From SB21 sp964415295 (GTDB lineage Bacteria; CLD3; SB21), in NCBI GenBank assembly GCA_964415295.1, contig CAYPYN010000003.1, positions 186,001-250,000 of the forward strand: 64,000 nucleotides of DNA. The letters are read 5' to 3'. This document shows, piece by piece, positions 36,322 through 46,122 of the stretch (positions are counted from its first letter, which is position 1; every line of letters starts with the position of its first letter). The position numbers and the translations under genes were made by a program. The notes under the pieces were generated by a model. That model did not search any database, was not told the origin of the DNA, and saw nothing but the letters and a program-made list of their open reading frames with translations.

Positions 36322-36645
36322 ATGAAAAACATGACCGATGAAACGCTGGACCTCATGGCCGGCCGATTCAAGATCCTGTCGGAGCCGATGCGACTGAAGA
36401 TCCTTCACAGCCTCCATGATCACGAGATGAATGTTCAGCAAATCGTGGAAGTGACCGGAGCCAACCAGGCAAATGTATCCAAACATTTGGGTATCATGTT
36501 TGATGCGGGAATCCTGAAAAGAAGGAAAGAAGGGCTTAACAGTTACTACGGTATCGCGGACGAATCGATATTCAAACTGTGCGATCTGGTGTGCGGCGGC
36601 ATTGAGAAAAATCTGCGAAAAAGCCTTAGTTCACTAAAGTACTAA
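36322..36645 (+). CDS. ArsR-family repressor with Cys pair
   Basis: 107 residues: winged helix of ArsR type (FKILSEPMRLKILHSL, recognition helix ANQANVSKHLG) and a C-terminal helix with Cys-x3-Cys (IFKLCDLVCGGI). The classic metal-binding ECVCD of ArsR is missing (LHDHEMN instead). A dithiol in the last helix fits a sulfide/persulfide or thiol-metal sensor. It starts at the ATG at 36322, with AGGA ahead; a reading back to 36073 is open but looks non-coding. Divergent from the tolC-to-rhodanese operon, which it probably controls. Confidence 0.85.
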   Translation: MKNMTDETLDLMAGRFKILSEPMRLKILHSLHDHEMNVQQIVEVTGANQANVSKHLGIMFDAGILKRRKEGLNSYYGIADESIFKLCDLVCGGIEKNLRKSLSSLKY

Positions 36646-36656
36646 AGTATATCCCC

Positions 36657-39600
36657 TCATAGTTTCCTGCCCAGAACAACCGTTTTCTTGGCTGTTTTGT
36701 TAAAGCCTCCCGCCGCATCGATGACTTCTACAAATATTATGTAAATTCCCATCCTGGCGGTGCGATGATCATTGTCCTTTCCGTTCCACTCGATCTCACG
36801 ATGACTACCCGTTAATGCATTATTCAATAACGTACGTATCAAGCGGCCTTGATTGTCGAATATCTTCACTGTGATCCGGGCCTGCGTGACGGGCAACTCC
36901 ACCGTGATCTTTGTGGACTGGCCTTGGTCCACGAGGAACGGATCGGGATCGGCGCTGATCTTGATCTTCTTGCGAAGTTGCCCTGCAAAATTGCTATTCA
37001 CGGTGCCGGGCGTCCCACCCTCTACAATAACACAGGATCCCCAATTGTCCGGCGAATTGGCCTCGCCGCCGGGCCGTATTCGTTCCAGCGAAATTCCGTT
37101 TCCGCCGCCCCACGTGGGATCATAACGGACGCTGTCGATCGTCGTTCCAATAAGGTCACGCAAGACTACCGATGTACCGGAATTGGAAAGTGTCGGCAGT
37201 CCGTTCTCTATCAACAGGATCATTGATGAGGGAATGCTGAAACGGTCTGAAAAATTGGCATGTTCAGAGACTACGAGATAGTCTTTGGGAGGAATAGAAT
37301 AATTATCGAACGTAAGAACGGATTTATCCGGACCAACCTGCACGACCCAGTTAAGGAGACGGACCGCCGTGTCTGCCGGATTATAGATCTCGATGTATTC
37401 CGGTTCATCGGTAAAAGGGCTGTACATGATCTCATTGATGATCAGCGTGTTTCTCACATAAGCTTGTGCAAAAAGAATACTGTTGGGCGTTCCCGGCGTT
37501 GTTCGTTCGGAAGTGACTGCCGTCACCCAGTTGGCGGGATCATTGGTATGGCCGGCATAATTTTTTCTTTCAAGGCTCTGACCGTGGCCGCCGCCCCAAC
37601 TGCTGAAGTACTGCAAACTGTCGATCATGTTGCCTACGTCGTCCCTGAGGATGACCTTGTCGTCCGTATTGTTGAGGCTCGGCATGGAGGCAATCACAAC
37701 GATCAGGCTGTCCGGTACCTGAGGAAATTTTTCGAAGAAAGAACTATCGCCGGTCAGAACCGTGAAACCCTGTGCCGCGAAAAAATGCGGAACCGCGCTG
37801 ATGATCTTCGTCGAGGAAGCGTCGCTTATTGTCCAATTTTGCAGATTCAGGGCCGCCGGGCCCGGATTGTATAGCTCAACAAATTCGACCTGCGACGTAT
37901 CCGGATTGAATAGTACTTCATTGATCACTATCGCCTGTGCCTGTATGCCGACCTTTAGTTCGATAACCGCCAAACCGTTTTCCAAACGCTGATCACCCGG
38001 AAATTCCGTTTGTACCAGGATTATCCGGGAATCAGCTAATGGTCTTTTTAACAACACCGGTGGTACGGTCCAATGCGCGACAACAATAGCCGAATCTCCC
38101 GCATTCATTTCACCTAACGAGACCGAATCGATCAGTTCCGACGGTGCGCCCATGTTATCAGAATTAAGGTCGTGATAAATCCTTACCATTATAGAGGCAT
38201 TGGTGGGCCTTAGGCCTTTATTCCTGACTTTGGCCGTAATAGTGACCGGCTGGTGGACCGCCGGGTGCGGCGGAGAAAATGTCACGTCATTTGGATGAAC
38301 CGACATATCAAGATCGACCGGCGTAAGGCTGTTGAGCCGTCCGGGAGTTGCGAAGACGGGCGATTCCGAAGTGCGCCAGTTGCGGGGATCCGCGGACGAG
38401 GAATCCGCACTGATGCGTTCGAGCGAAAGATCCGTACCGCCGCCCCATGAGTCGTCATAGAATAAGCTGTCCACGGAACTTCCGAGACTGTCAGAAAGAA
38501 AGATCATATCGCCGGAATTATTAAGCGACAGGAAGCCGCTGTTCATATAAAGAATCCGTCCGGCGAACCCGGGGAATTGAGCCGCAAATAATGCGGAATC
38601 TTTGGCAATGACCAGGTATTCGGACGGGTGCAGCCGGCAATCGGACTCCGTTATGGTTTTCGGGGATGTGTAATTGGCTTCGTCCGACCATCGCCATTTC
38701 TTGAGATTAACAGTATCAACGCTGCGGTTAAATAATTCCAGCCATTCCGAATACGGTGGGGAAGGGAGATAATTGACCTCATTGACGATCACGGAATAAC
38801 GGCGCGCTCCGGCGTGCAAAAGCTTTGCCGCATAATTATTCAGAATATTTTGATCCTCGGCGTATTCGATCAATGTTGCATACGACTGATGTGACATTTT
38901 TAATGTATCCGATGTGAACACGGTAAGGGATCCGCCGGATGGAAGTCCGCTGTGGCCGCTGGAGAGTAAAAGTACGGAGTCATGTTCGGCGCGGCGAAAC
39001 ACTTTAACGGTGAAATTCCCGCTCGCAGATAACCCGGGGTTGGAAATGCGGACGGATAATGAAACAAGATTCCCCATGGACGGATGCTCCGGGACAAAAA
39101 CCATATCGTTCTGAGTCACAGCAAGGTCGAACTCTTTGGGTTTGATCGAGTTTTCAAATCCAGGCGTACCGGCGGTCACGGAAGAGCTCCAGTTGCCGGC
39201 AAGATAAGAAGCCGCATCGGCTGAGATTCTCTCCAGCGAATGATCCGCGCCCCCGCCCCAGCTGTCATCATAAAGAAGACTGTCGATCACCGTGCCCAGG
39301 CTGTCGAACAGGCCGATCATGTCTCCGGAATTATTCAGATTTGGGAAATTGATGAAAAGCGTTGGCGCCAACGGGCGTCCGTATTTCGAAAAAAATTGGT
39401 TCGAATCCTTTCCGACGATGGCATACGTTCCAGGCAGCATGACCAGCGGTGAGGATGTGATGGTGCGGAAGGCGGAACTGAAATTGATCAGGTCGGTATT
39501 CCCATCGGCGATCCGCCATTTATTGAGATCCAGGGTATCAGAACTGCGGTTGTACAATTCGATCCATTCCGTGGATCCGTGGGCCGAGTCGTAGTTTATT

Positions 39601-42134
39601 TCGTTGATCACGATCGAATTACGGGCCGGTGAGACGGTGGCCGTTCCCCAAATCGCATTATTGTTTGCCTTTTCATCCAGAGGAGAAATGGAAACGATTT
39701 CAGCCAGGTAAGCGCGGAGACCGTGAACCAGTGAATCGTCTTGTACGGTTACGGCGGCTGAGTCCCCGAACGCAAGGCTGCCGGAATACACGGCCGAATC
39801 AAGGAATTCCCCAAGACCGGCCTGATGATCGAAATTGTAGTCACGATAAAAATGGACACGAGCGGAGGTTAGAGCATTTACACCGGCATTGCGGATATAG
39901 CCAGTGACAAAAACCGGGTTGCCGGCCGTGGGTACGGCAGGAGAAAAATACAGTCCGCTCAATGCCGCGTCATAGGCCGGAATCGTTTCCATAGAATCGG
40001 TGATGGTTTTGTTGGAAACGGTGGTGTCGGCATGGGGTAAGACGCTTTCACCGGATAATCGGGCAATATAACGGTGCGAACCGGAAATAATCGAAGGAAG
40101 TGTGAGGCTCACTACCGCGGAATCGCCGCGGTAAAGGGGCGATAAGTATTTGACAGAATCGATCAATTCTCCTACGTCGGCTTGATAATTACGATTAGTA
40201 TCCTCAAAGAAATGAACCACAAAGGATGAACTTCGCATAATACCTCTGTTGAATACCTTAGCCGACATCTGCATCGGAGAGCCTGCAGGAGGCATGGACG
40301 GAGCGAATGTCAGTCTTCTTTCGCCGATCGACAGTATCATTTCGGCGTGGTTGCCGGGAGTTCCGTTAGAGAGAAGGCTGTTCGTCCAATTTCCGGCCGA
40401 ATTATCTTCATTGAGCTGAACTTTCTCGTGAGAAAGGCCGGACGTAAATGCGGAGGAGACATTCCAGGCGTAGCGGGATACGGTATCACCGACGGAGTTT
40501 ATTACCCTCAGAGAATCGGCCGTATCACCCAATTGGTTTCCAATAGCGCCCGATGAGGTCTTTAGAATCAACGCATTTTCAGGGACAAGATCTTTGTAAC
40601 GGCCACCGGTTACGGAATACGTTTGAGGGAAGATCACGGCATATTGTCCCGGGTTGAGGATATAACCGCCGATGGAATCGGTGAAAGTATCGAAAGTATT
40701 ATTATCCCAAACCCGCCATCCGGACAGATCCGCGGATCGTGTACCATGATTGTATATCTCGAAAAATTCATCGGCTGTTCCACCGGCTTCCGGTTTGAAC
40801 ATGACCTCGGTGATGGTGACGGAATCGCGAAGTGGAATCACTACCACCGAGTCCCAAAGAAGATCATTGGATGGATTTTCATCGGATACAGGACCAACCT
40901 CCGATCCTGTCAGCAGGACATGAAACATATGTTTTCCGGTATCCGAAACGGTGATTCCGATGGAGATATCAACGGAATCCTGCGTCAACAAATTGCCTGA
41001 ATATGCAGCCGAATCGACCCACTCGTCGGCATCGGCAGAATGGTTTCTATTCAGATCCTTGAAGAACTTTACCTTGAATGAAGCGGCCGACGTCAATCCG
41101 ACATTTTTGACATTCGCTGAGATGAACAAGGAATCGCCCTGGCGGGGGCGGGCAGTGGAGAAATGAATCCGGTTTATCATAAGATCCATGGCCGGCCTGG
41201 TCTGGATGGAATCAAGGGCCATCTTGTTATTTGATGTTGTATCGGGAAAGGGCCGGACGCTTTCGCCAACAATACGCGCTAAATATAGATGTTTTCCCGC
41301 CGGAATGGATGAGATATTGAATGTGAGTACAACCGAGTCGTTTCGCGCAAGCGTCGAACGGTGCGACAAAAAATCGATCAATTCACCATCGTCGGCAGAC
41401 GAATTCATGTTAGTATCTTCGTAGAGATTCACAATGAAGGAATCAGCGGCCGCGATGCCCATATTCTTGATGACCACAGATATCTGAACCGGATCACCGG
41501 TGACCGGATCGGGAGGGTCGAAGGCCAGTCGGTGGTTATTAAAAGATAATATCAGTTCAGGATGATTTCCGGGAGTACCATGAAGATAGATACTATTGGT
41601 CCAGTTGGCCGAAGAATTGTCAGAATTCAATACGATTTTTTCATCGGAATAGCCGGCCGTATTCCCGAGAGAGTAGCGGTATCTCGAAAGGGTGTCCCGC
41701 GGGCCGCTTCCTGACTTTATCAACATGACGACTTCGGAAGAGCTGTTATTGAGTCCTCCGCTGCCCAACGTTGCATTATTGATAAAAAGAATTCGCGCCG
41801 TATCTGGAATTAGGTTCTGGTAAACATAGGTCAGTGGATTGTAAGAGGAACTGTCAATAATAACTGCATACTGGCCAGGATGAAGCAGCAGACCTTCGCC
41901 GGCATTAACAATTTTGTCTGAGTCGTTGCCGCCGGCGCTGTCAGAAACCAGCCAATTGGTAAGATCATACGTCGTACTGCGGCTGTAATTATATAATTCA
42001 ATAAACTCGTCTGAGGACTCACTTCCGTCCGGATCAAACATCACCTCCGTGATGGTGACACTGTCCGACTGGGCATAGATCATCCCGCTCATGACAAGAC
42101 AAGCGATATTCAGAAGAAAGAATTTTGCCCGCAT
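36657..42134 (-). CDS. Giant secreted protein of lamin-tail and CARDB repeats
   Basis: 1825 residues. Signal peptide to about 22 (SGMIYAQ). Order as read from the sequence: LTD1, CARDB1, CARDB2, LTD2, CARDB3, CARDB4, LTD3, CARDB5, LTD4, CARDB6, LTD5, LTD6, and a FlgD-Ig-like C-terminal domain (from about 1720). Each LTD starts (V/I)(T/N)E(V/I)(M/N/L)(F/Y) and has E(F/W/Y)(I/F/V/L)E(L/I)(Y/F)N. Five CARDB units carry a loop like DTNMNSSADDGELID, of calcium-loop form. The FlgD-like end is common in secreted proteins of FCB bacteria. Likely a surface or secreted adhesion protein; true function unknown. Confidence 0.8.
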   Translation of the reverse strand: MRAKFFLLNIACLVMSGMIYAQSDSVTITEVMFDPDGSESSDEFIELYNYSRSTTYDLTNWLVSDSAGGNDSDKIVNAGEGLLLHPGQYAVIIDSSSYNPLTYVYQNLIPDTARILFINNATLGSGGLNNSSSEVVMLIKSGSGPRDTLSRYRYSLGNTAGYSDEKIVLNSDNSSANWTNSIYLHGTPGNHPELILSFNNHRLAFDPPDPVTGDPVQISVVIKNMGIAAADSFIVNLYEDTNMNSSADDGELIDFLSHRSTLARNDSVVLTFNISSIPAGKHLYLARIVGESVRPFPDTTSNNKMALDSIQTRPAMDLMINRIHFSTARPRQGDSLFISANVKNVGLTSAASFKVKFFKDLNRNHSADADEWVDSAAYSGNLLTQDSVDISIGITVSDTGKHMFHVLLTGSEVGPVSDENPSNDLLWDSVVVIPLRDSVTITEVMFKPEAGGTADEFFEIYNHGTRSADLSGWRVWDNNTFDTFTDSIGGYILNPGQYAVIFPQTYSVTGGRYKDLVPENALILKTSSGAIGNQLGDTADSLRVINSVGDTVSRYAWNVSSAFTSGLSHEKVQLNEDNSAGNWTNSLLSNGTPGNHAEMILSIGERRLTFAPSMPPAGSPMQMSAKVFNRGIMRSSSFVVHFFEDTNRNYQADVGELIDSVKYLSPLYRGDSAVVSLTLPSIISGSHRYIARLSGESVLPHADTTVSNKTITDSMETIPAYDAALSGLYFSPAVPTAGNPVFVTGYIRNAGVNALTSARVHFYRDYNFDHQAGLGEFLDSAVYSGSLAFGDSAAVTVQDDSLVHGLRAYLAEIVSISPLDEKANNNAIWGTATVSPARNSIVINEINYDSAHGSTEWIELYNRSSDTLDLNKWRIADGNTDLINFSSAFRTITSSPLVMLPGTYAIVGKDSNQFFSKYGRPLAPTLFINFPNLNNSGDMIGLFDSLGTVIDSLLYDDSWGGGADHSLERISADAASYLAGNWSSSVTAGTPGFENSIKPKEFDLAVTQNDMVFVPEHPSMGNLVSLSVRISNPGLSASGNFTVKVFRRAEHDSVLLLSSGHSGLPSGGSLTVFTSDTLKMSHQSYATLIEYAEDQNILNNYAAKLLHAGARRYSVIVNEVNYLPSPPYSEWLELFNRSVDTVNLKKWRWSDEANYTSPKTITESDCRLHPSEYLVIAKDSALFAAQFPGFAGRILYMNSGFLSLNNSGDMIFLSDSLGSSVDSLFYDDSWGGGTDLSLERISADSSSADPRNWRTSESPVFATPGRLNSLTPVDLDMSVHPNDVTFSPPHPAVHQPVTITAKVRNKGLRPTNASIMVRIYHDLNSDNMGAPSELIDSVSLGEMNAGDSAIVVAHWTVPPVLLKRPLADSRIILVQTEFPGDQRLENGLAVIELKVGIQAQAIVINEVLFNPDTSQVEFVELYNPGPAALNLQNWTISDASSTKIISAVPHFFAAQGFTVLTGDSSFFEKFPQVPDSLIVVIASMPSLNNTDDKVILRDDVGNMIDSLQYFSSWGGGHGQSLERKNYAGHTNDPANWVTAVTSERTTPGTPNSILFAQAYVRNTLIINEIMYSPFTDEPEYIEIYNPADTAVRLLNWVVQVGPDKSVLTFDNYSIPPKDYLVVSEHANFSDRFSIPSSMILLIENGLPTLSNSGTSVVLRDLIGTTIDSVRYDPTWGGGNGISLERIRPGGEANSPDNWGSCVIVEGGTPGTVNSNFAGQLRKKIKISADPDPFLVDQGQSTKITVELPVTQARITVKIFDNQGRLIRTLLNNALTGSHREIEWNGKDNDHRTARMGIYIIFVEVIDAAGGFNKTAKKTVVLGRKL

Positions 42135-42150
42135 ACGATAAATTTAGAAA

Positions 42151-43983
42151 CTAATCGGAAAGTTTCTTGATTTGTCCGTTATTGAACTGGAGAATATGTA
42201 CGGAAGAGTTTACCCGCGAATCCTTGGTGAATATGATCTTGTTATGCAGCCCCGTCCAGCTTATACCCTTGCGAAGTTCCCCGTGTATCTCTTCTCCGGT
42301 GAAGTATCCTTCCTGAATGACCGAAGCGATGAGATTCATCAGATCGTATCCATAAGCCGCATCGCGCAAAAGCACGGCCGTTCCCGTCTTCTTGAGCGCG
42401 TCGCTGAAGGTACGGGTTTCCCTGTGCGTCAGGTCCATATAGGATTCGGAAACGAAGCAGACGCCGTTGATATAGTTTTGGTGCAATTTCAATTCGGTAA
42501 GGTCGTACCAGTTGTCCCCGCCCAGCAGTTGGGTCTTAATGTTATAAAAGGCCAGTTGCGGCGCGATGTACTTGATGTCTTCCGTGTAAACCGGCAGGAA
42601 CAAAGCGTCTATAAAATCCATAGGTACATTGAATTCGTTTTCCGTCGAGGCGCTGTCAATGGGATAATACTGCGCATACATGGAGTCGATCTGAAGGGAG
42701 GTTAACCTGGACAGGGAGCGGTAGGAGGATTGCGGAAGAGCCCTTTCGATAAATCCCATTTTGCGTAAGTGTACCAACTGGCCTTTGAAATCGGATGTAT
42801 TATCGTAAAATTTTTCGATCACGATCATTTTACCGCCGAGTTTTTCCACCGTCTTGGCAAAGGCTGTGGAGGCGATGTCTCCGTAATTATCCGAGGGGGC
42901 TAAGATCGCAAATTTCTTCAATCCCAATTCGATCACCGCATACCGTGCCAAAGCTTCACTTCGAGCTTCAATATTTACATTAGCCTGATATACCCACTCG
43001 CCGATCTGGGTTAAACCGGAGCGGGTGGCGGTAGGGGATACAATCGGGACATGCCGCTGATCGGCTATGACAGCCGCGGCCGCCATGGCGCTGCTTTCAA
43101 TAGGACCAATTATTGCGCTGATACTTTCGTCGGAGGTTAATTCACGGGCGGCAAATATGGCTTGGATAATGTCTGACTGATCGTCGTAAACGGCCAGCTC
43201 GATCCTTGGCTGATGCATCGAATTATGTTGCTCGACGGCCACTTCAACCCCAGCCTTGATAGCTTTGCCAATTTCACTGTTCGTGCCCGTGAGCGAAACG
43301 ATAAGGCCGATACGAACCGGGCCTTCTTCTTTGTCGTCCAGCTGTCTAAGTAAATTGCGAAGAAAATTTTGACGTGCCGTTGAAGATTCCTTCTTCAAAA
43401 GCGATCCAACATAAGCCCTGGTCTGGTTATATCGCCCGTGCGCCATGGCATTATCGATATAACAGGTTTCAAGAACTTGCCGGATAGCGGGGTCCGGCTC
43501 AACCAACGACAGCCCGGCCATTTCATCGGAACTTAGATTGGTCCGAGCTATTGCAGTAACCAGGGAGTCGGCGCGGCGGCTTGTCTTTTTGTCATTAGAA
43601 AGTTGTTTGAACTTCGACAGAGCGGCAATCGCACCGGCGTAATCGTTCAACTGATACAGCGCAGCCGCTTTGGTCATCAAAGCGTCGCCGGCATAGGCGC
43701 TGCCCGGAAATGCGTTGATCAGACGGTCGGCGTAATGAACGGATTTTTTCGGATACTGCAATTTACCGTATGTCTTTGACAACATCAGGAGCGTTGAAGT
43801 GTGCAAACGGCCTTCGGGAAACCGGCCGAGAATTTCTTCAAATAGGCGTCTGGACTCCTTAAAAGTTCCGGTCCGATACGCTTTAACGCCGGATTCAAAA
43901 AGCGCTTTTTCATCCGCCGCCACGGGCTGAGCTGCCAGAGATGCGGATGGCCATATGAGTAGAAAGAGAAGAAAGTGTTTCAT
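42151..43983 (-). CDS. TPR domain fused to periplasmic amino-acid-type binding protein
   Basis: 610 residues: signal peptide (MKHFLLFLLIWPSASLAA), tetratricopeptide repeats to about residue 175, then a Leu/Ile/Val-binding-like fold (Peripla_BP_6) from about 215 to the end, opened by RIGLIVSLTGTNSEIG. It has no permease or ATPase nearby, so it may be a sensor or an envelope scaffold. It resembles LpoA-like proteins, where a TPR part is joined to the same fold to control penicillin-binding proteins. It lies 16 bases upstream of the giant protein gene. Confidence 0.75.
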   Translation of the reverse strand: MKHFLLFLLIWPSASLAAQPVAADEKALFESGVKAYRTGTFKESRRLFEEILGRFPEGRLHTSTLLMLSKTYGKLQYPKKSVHYADRLINAFPGSAYAGDALMTKAAALYQLNDYAGAIAALSKFKQLSNDKKTSRRADSLVTAIARTNLSSDEMAGLSLVEPDPAIRQVLETCYIDNAMAHGRYNQTRAYVGSLLKKESSTARQNFLRNLLRQLDDKEEGPVRIGLIVSLTGTNSEIGKAIKAGVEVAVEQHNSMHQPRIELAVYDDQSDIIQAIFAARELTSDESISAIIGPIESSAMAAAAVIADQRHVPIVSPTATRSGLTQIGEWVYQANVNIEARSEALARYAVIELGLKKFAILAPSDNYGDIASTAFAKTVEKLGGKMIVIEKFYDNTSDFKGQLVHLRKMGFIERALPQSSYRSLSRLTSLQIDSMYAQYYPIDSASTENEFNVPMDFIDALFLPVYTEDIKYIAPQLAFYNIKTQLLGGDNWYDLTELKLHQNYINGVCFVSESYMDLTHRETRTFSDALKKTGTAVLLRDAAYGYDLMNLIASVIQEGYFTGEEIHGELRKGISWTGLHNKIIFTKDSRVNSSVHILQFNNGQIKKLSD

Positions 43984-44065
43984 GGACAATCAGTGCAGAT
44001 TGGATCGGAAAAAATCATGCACAATATAGCGGATATGAACGTTCCTGTCAAAATAAAATTTTAGT

Positions 44066-44094
44066 TTGACAATGCTTGTATTGTTTTATATATT
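44066..44094 (+). promoter_or_regulatory. Sigma70-like promoter for rpsT
   Basis: TTGACA (44066-44071), 17-base spacer, TATATT (44089-44094), with about 78 bases of leader before the rpsT ATG. Both boxes are near consensus, as expected for a highly expressed ribosomal gene. Confidence 0.65.
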
Positions 44095-44178
44095 GGCGAC
44101 CACTTTGGAAGTGCTATGCTATTGTCTTTTAATATTTTATTGATCATACACTTAAAAATCAAAAAGGAAGTCTAGAAC

Positions 44179-44433
44179 ATGCCCAATCACAAGTCGGCTG
44201 AAGAGCGCGTAAGAAGAAATGCACGGGACAATGACAAGAACCGTCATTACAAGAAACTGATGCGCGAAGCCATTAAAGCGGTGTTATCTGCGAAGGGAAA
44301 AAAAGAAGCGCAGGAACAACTGAAGAAGACCGCCAGTCTTCTGGATAAAATGGTGGTCAAAGGTATTCTTCACAAAAACAATTGCGCCAATAAGAAGTCC
44401 GCTCTGACGAAAAAAGTCAGTGCCATGGCTTAA
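44179..44433 (+). CDS. rpsT: Small-subunit ribosomal protein S20
   Basis: 84 residues. MPNHKSAEERVRRNARDNDKN is close to the S20 signature, followed by the Ala/Lys-rich helix hairpin and HKNNCANKKSALTKKV at the end. It has AAAAAGGAAG upstream. It binds 16S rRNA and is monocistronic here, flanked by the promoter at 44066 and the convergent murE-like gene. Confidence 0.95.
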   Translation: MPNHKSAEERVRRNARDNDKNRHYKKLMREAIKAVLSAKGKKEAQEQLKKTASLLDKMVVKGILHKNNCANKKSALTKKVSAMA

Positions 44434-44520
44434 TATTGCGGTTTATTTTACAGGGCTGTTCACGAGAATTAGGATGCGGCTTTTTGTTCGAAAGGTTGCT
44501 CCGATGATCTTAAACAGCCT

Positions 44521-45990
44521 TTATTTTTTGATTCTTAATTCTGCTTTTCCGGCCTCTTCGATCAGTACCTCCCTGTCAAGAAACGGCACCTTTTCATCTC
44601 CCACATATTGGAATTTTTCGTGCCCTCGTCCTGCAATAACAAGGTAATCGCCATCTTGAACCTCGCGCAAGCCTTTTGCAATGGCCTCGCGGCGATCCGG
44701 GATCGTCTCAAAGTTCTTTTTGGATATTCCGCTTGTGATGTCCTGAATGATGGCATCGGGTTTCTCATGATGTATATCGTCGGTCGTGACGATCACATGG
44801 TCGGATAATTCGGAAGCTATACGGCCCATCATAGGGCGTTTAGAAGGGTCACGGCTTCCGGGACAACCGAAAACCGTCACAATACGCGACGATCCCGTTC
44901 GGATATCGGCTACCGTACGAAGAAGTTTTTCCAGACCGTCGGGAGTGTGGGCAAAGTCTATCAGCACATGCTTGTTCTCAATTTCGATCCGTTCCAGACG
45001 CCCCGGTACAGGTCCGAGCAAAGGGAGAGTTTCATGAATCCGTTTGCGTTCATATCCCAGGTGAGCAAGGATTTCTGCCGCAGCTACGGCATTGTAAGCA
45101 TTGTATTCCCCAATCATAGGGAAATTGAACTGATAGGCATGGCCATAGGACTCGTATTGTATTCTTTGTGAATAGCTGTCCGTTGCCCGGCAATTCATGA
45201 TCCGGATATGCTTGGCGGAATATCCGTAGTCTGTCAATTCGGGCTGTTGTTCGAGGATCCTTTTTCCATAGGCATCGTCGGCATTGATAAGGCCCACACC
45301 ATCCTTTTTGAGCATAAAAAAGAGCTGCCGTTTCGTAACAAAATAGTCTTCCATGGTCGGATGGATCTCACGGTGTTCGTGAGTAAGATTAGTAAATACA
45401 GCGGCGTCAAACTGCAAGCCCCATACCCTTCGGAATTTCAACGCATGAGAAGACACTTCCATGACGAGATAAGCGGCACCATCTTTAAGACCTGATCGCA
45501 TGATTCGGTGAAGCTCGAACGACGGAGGGGTTGTATAGTCCGTATGATATTTTTCACCACAGATCTCGATGCCGATGGTTCCTATAAAAACGGTTTTGCG
45601 GCCAAAGGATTTCAACATTTCATTAATGAAAAAGGCCGTTGTTGTTTTTCCATTAGTGCCGGTAACGCCGATGATAGTTAAAGCGGGGTTTTCAGTCGAA
45701 TAGAAAAGCGCGGAGATTTCCGCCATGAATACATATATATCCTGAACTTGAATATAGACCGTGTCTATACCTCCCGGGTAATCAAGTTCGGATACAATGG
45801 CAACGGCGCCATTCTTTATGGCCGGGTTTATGAACCGGTTTCCGTCGGATTGTTCCCCTTTGACAGCAAAGAAAATATGGCCGGGTGCCGTCTGGCGGGA
45901 ATCCGAAGAGAAACCGCTAACCGCAACATCAGGCACACCGTGGATATTAAGATAGGATTTGGGTAAGAACTCGCTTAAGTTCCGGGTCAT
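44521..45990 (-). CDS. MurE-like Mur ligase with altered DNPR motif
   Basis: 489 residues. Three Mur-ligase domains: N-terminal (VSGFSSDSRQTAPGHIFFAV), central ATPase with GVTGTNGKTTT and MEVSSHAL, and C-terminal with PGRLERIE and FGCPGSRDPSKRP. In MurE that adds diaminopimelate the motif DNPR follows; here the same place reads TTDDIHHEKP. So the amino acid it adds is uncertain, and it could be a paralogue and not the main MurE. It is far from any division cluster in this window. Confidence 0.8.
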   Translation of the reverse strand: MTRNLSEFLPKSYLNIHGVPDVAVSGFSSDSRQTAPGHIFFAVKGEQSDGNRFINPAIKNGAVAIVSELDYPGGIDTVYIQVQDIYVFMAEISALFYSTENPALTIIGVTGTNGKTTTAFFINEMLKSFGRKTVFIGTIGIEICGEKYHTDYTTPPSFELHRIMRSGLKDGAAYLVMEVSSHALKFRRVWGLQFDAAVFTNLTHEHREIHPTMEDYFVTKRQLFFMLKKDGVGLINADDAYGKRILEQQPELTDYGYSAKHIRIMNCRATDSYSQRIQYESYGHAYQFNFPMIGEYNAYNAVAAAEILAHLGYERKRIHETLPLLGPVPGRLERIEIENKHVLIDFAHTPDGLEKLLRTVADIRTGSSRIVTVFGCPGSRDPSKRPMMGRIASELSDHVIVTTDDIHHEKPDAIIQDITSGISKKNFETIPDRREAIAKGLREVQDGDYLVIAGRGHEKFQYVGDEKVPFLDREVLIEEAGKAELRIKK

Positions 45991-46073
45991 TTGTGTTCTT
46001 CGTTAAAGATGTGGACTTAAAAAAAGTACCCAAATAAATATTTTATTGCAAGCGAAATGGACGGGCAAGAGAC

Positions 46074-46096
46074 AAAAAAACCGATGCGGGCATCGG
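46074..46096 (-). terminator. Rho-independent terminator (minus strand)
   Basis: On the minus strand, CCGATGC-CC-GCATCGG followed by seven T (46080-46074). It lies 27 bases after the stop of the small gene at 46123-46335 and supports that gene being expressed. Confidence 0.8.
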
Positions 46097-46122
46097 GTGG
46101 TAATGGGGCGGGATATAGTCCT

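Noticed and set aside
44454..44517. GGCTGTT and AACAGCC about 50 bases apart after rpsT
   Set aside because: The loop is too long and no T-run follows, so it is not a convincing terminator.
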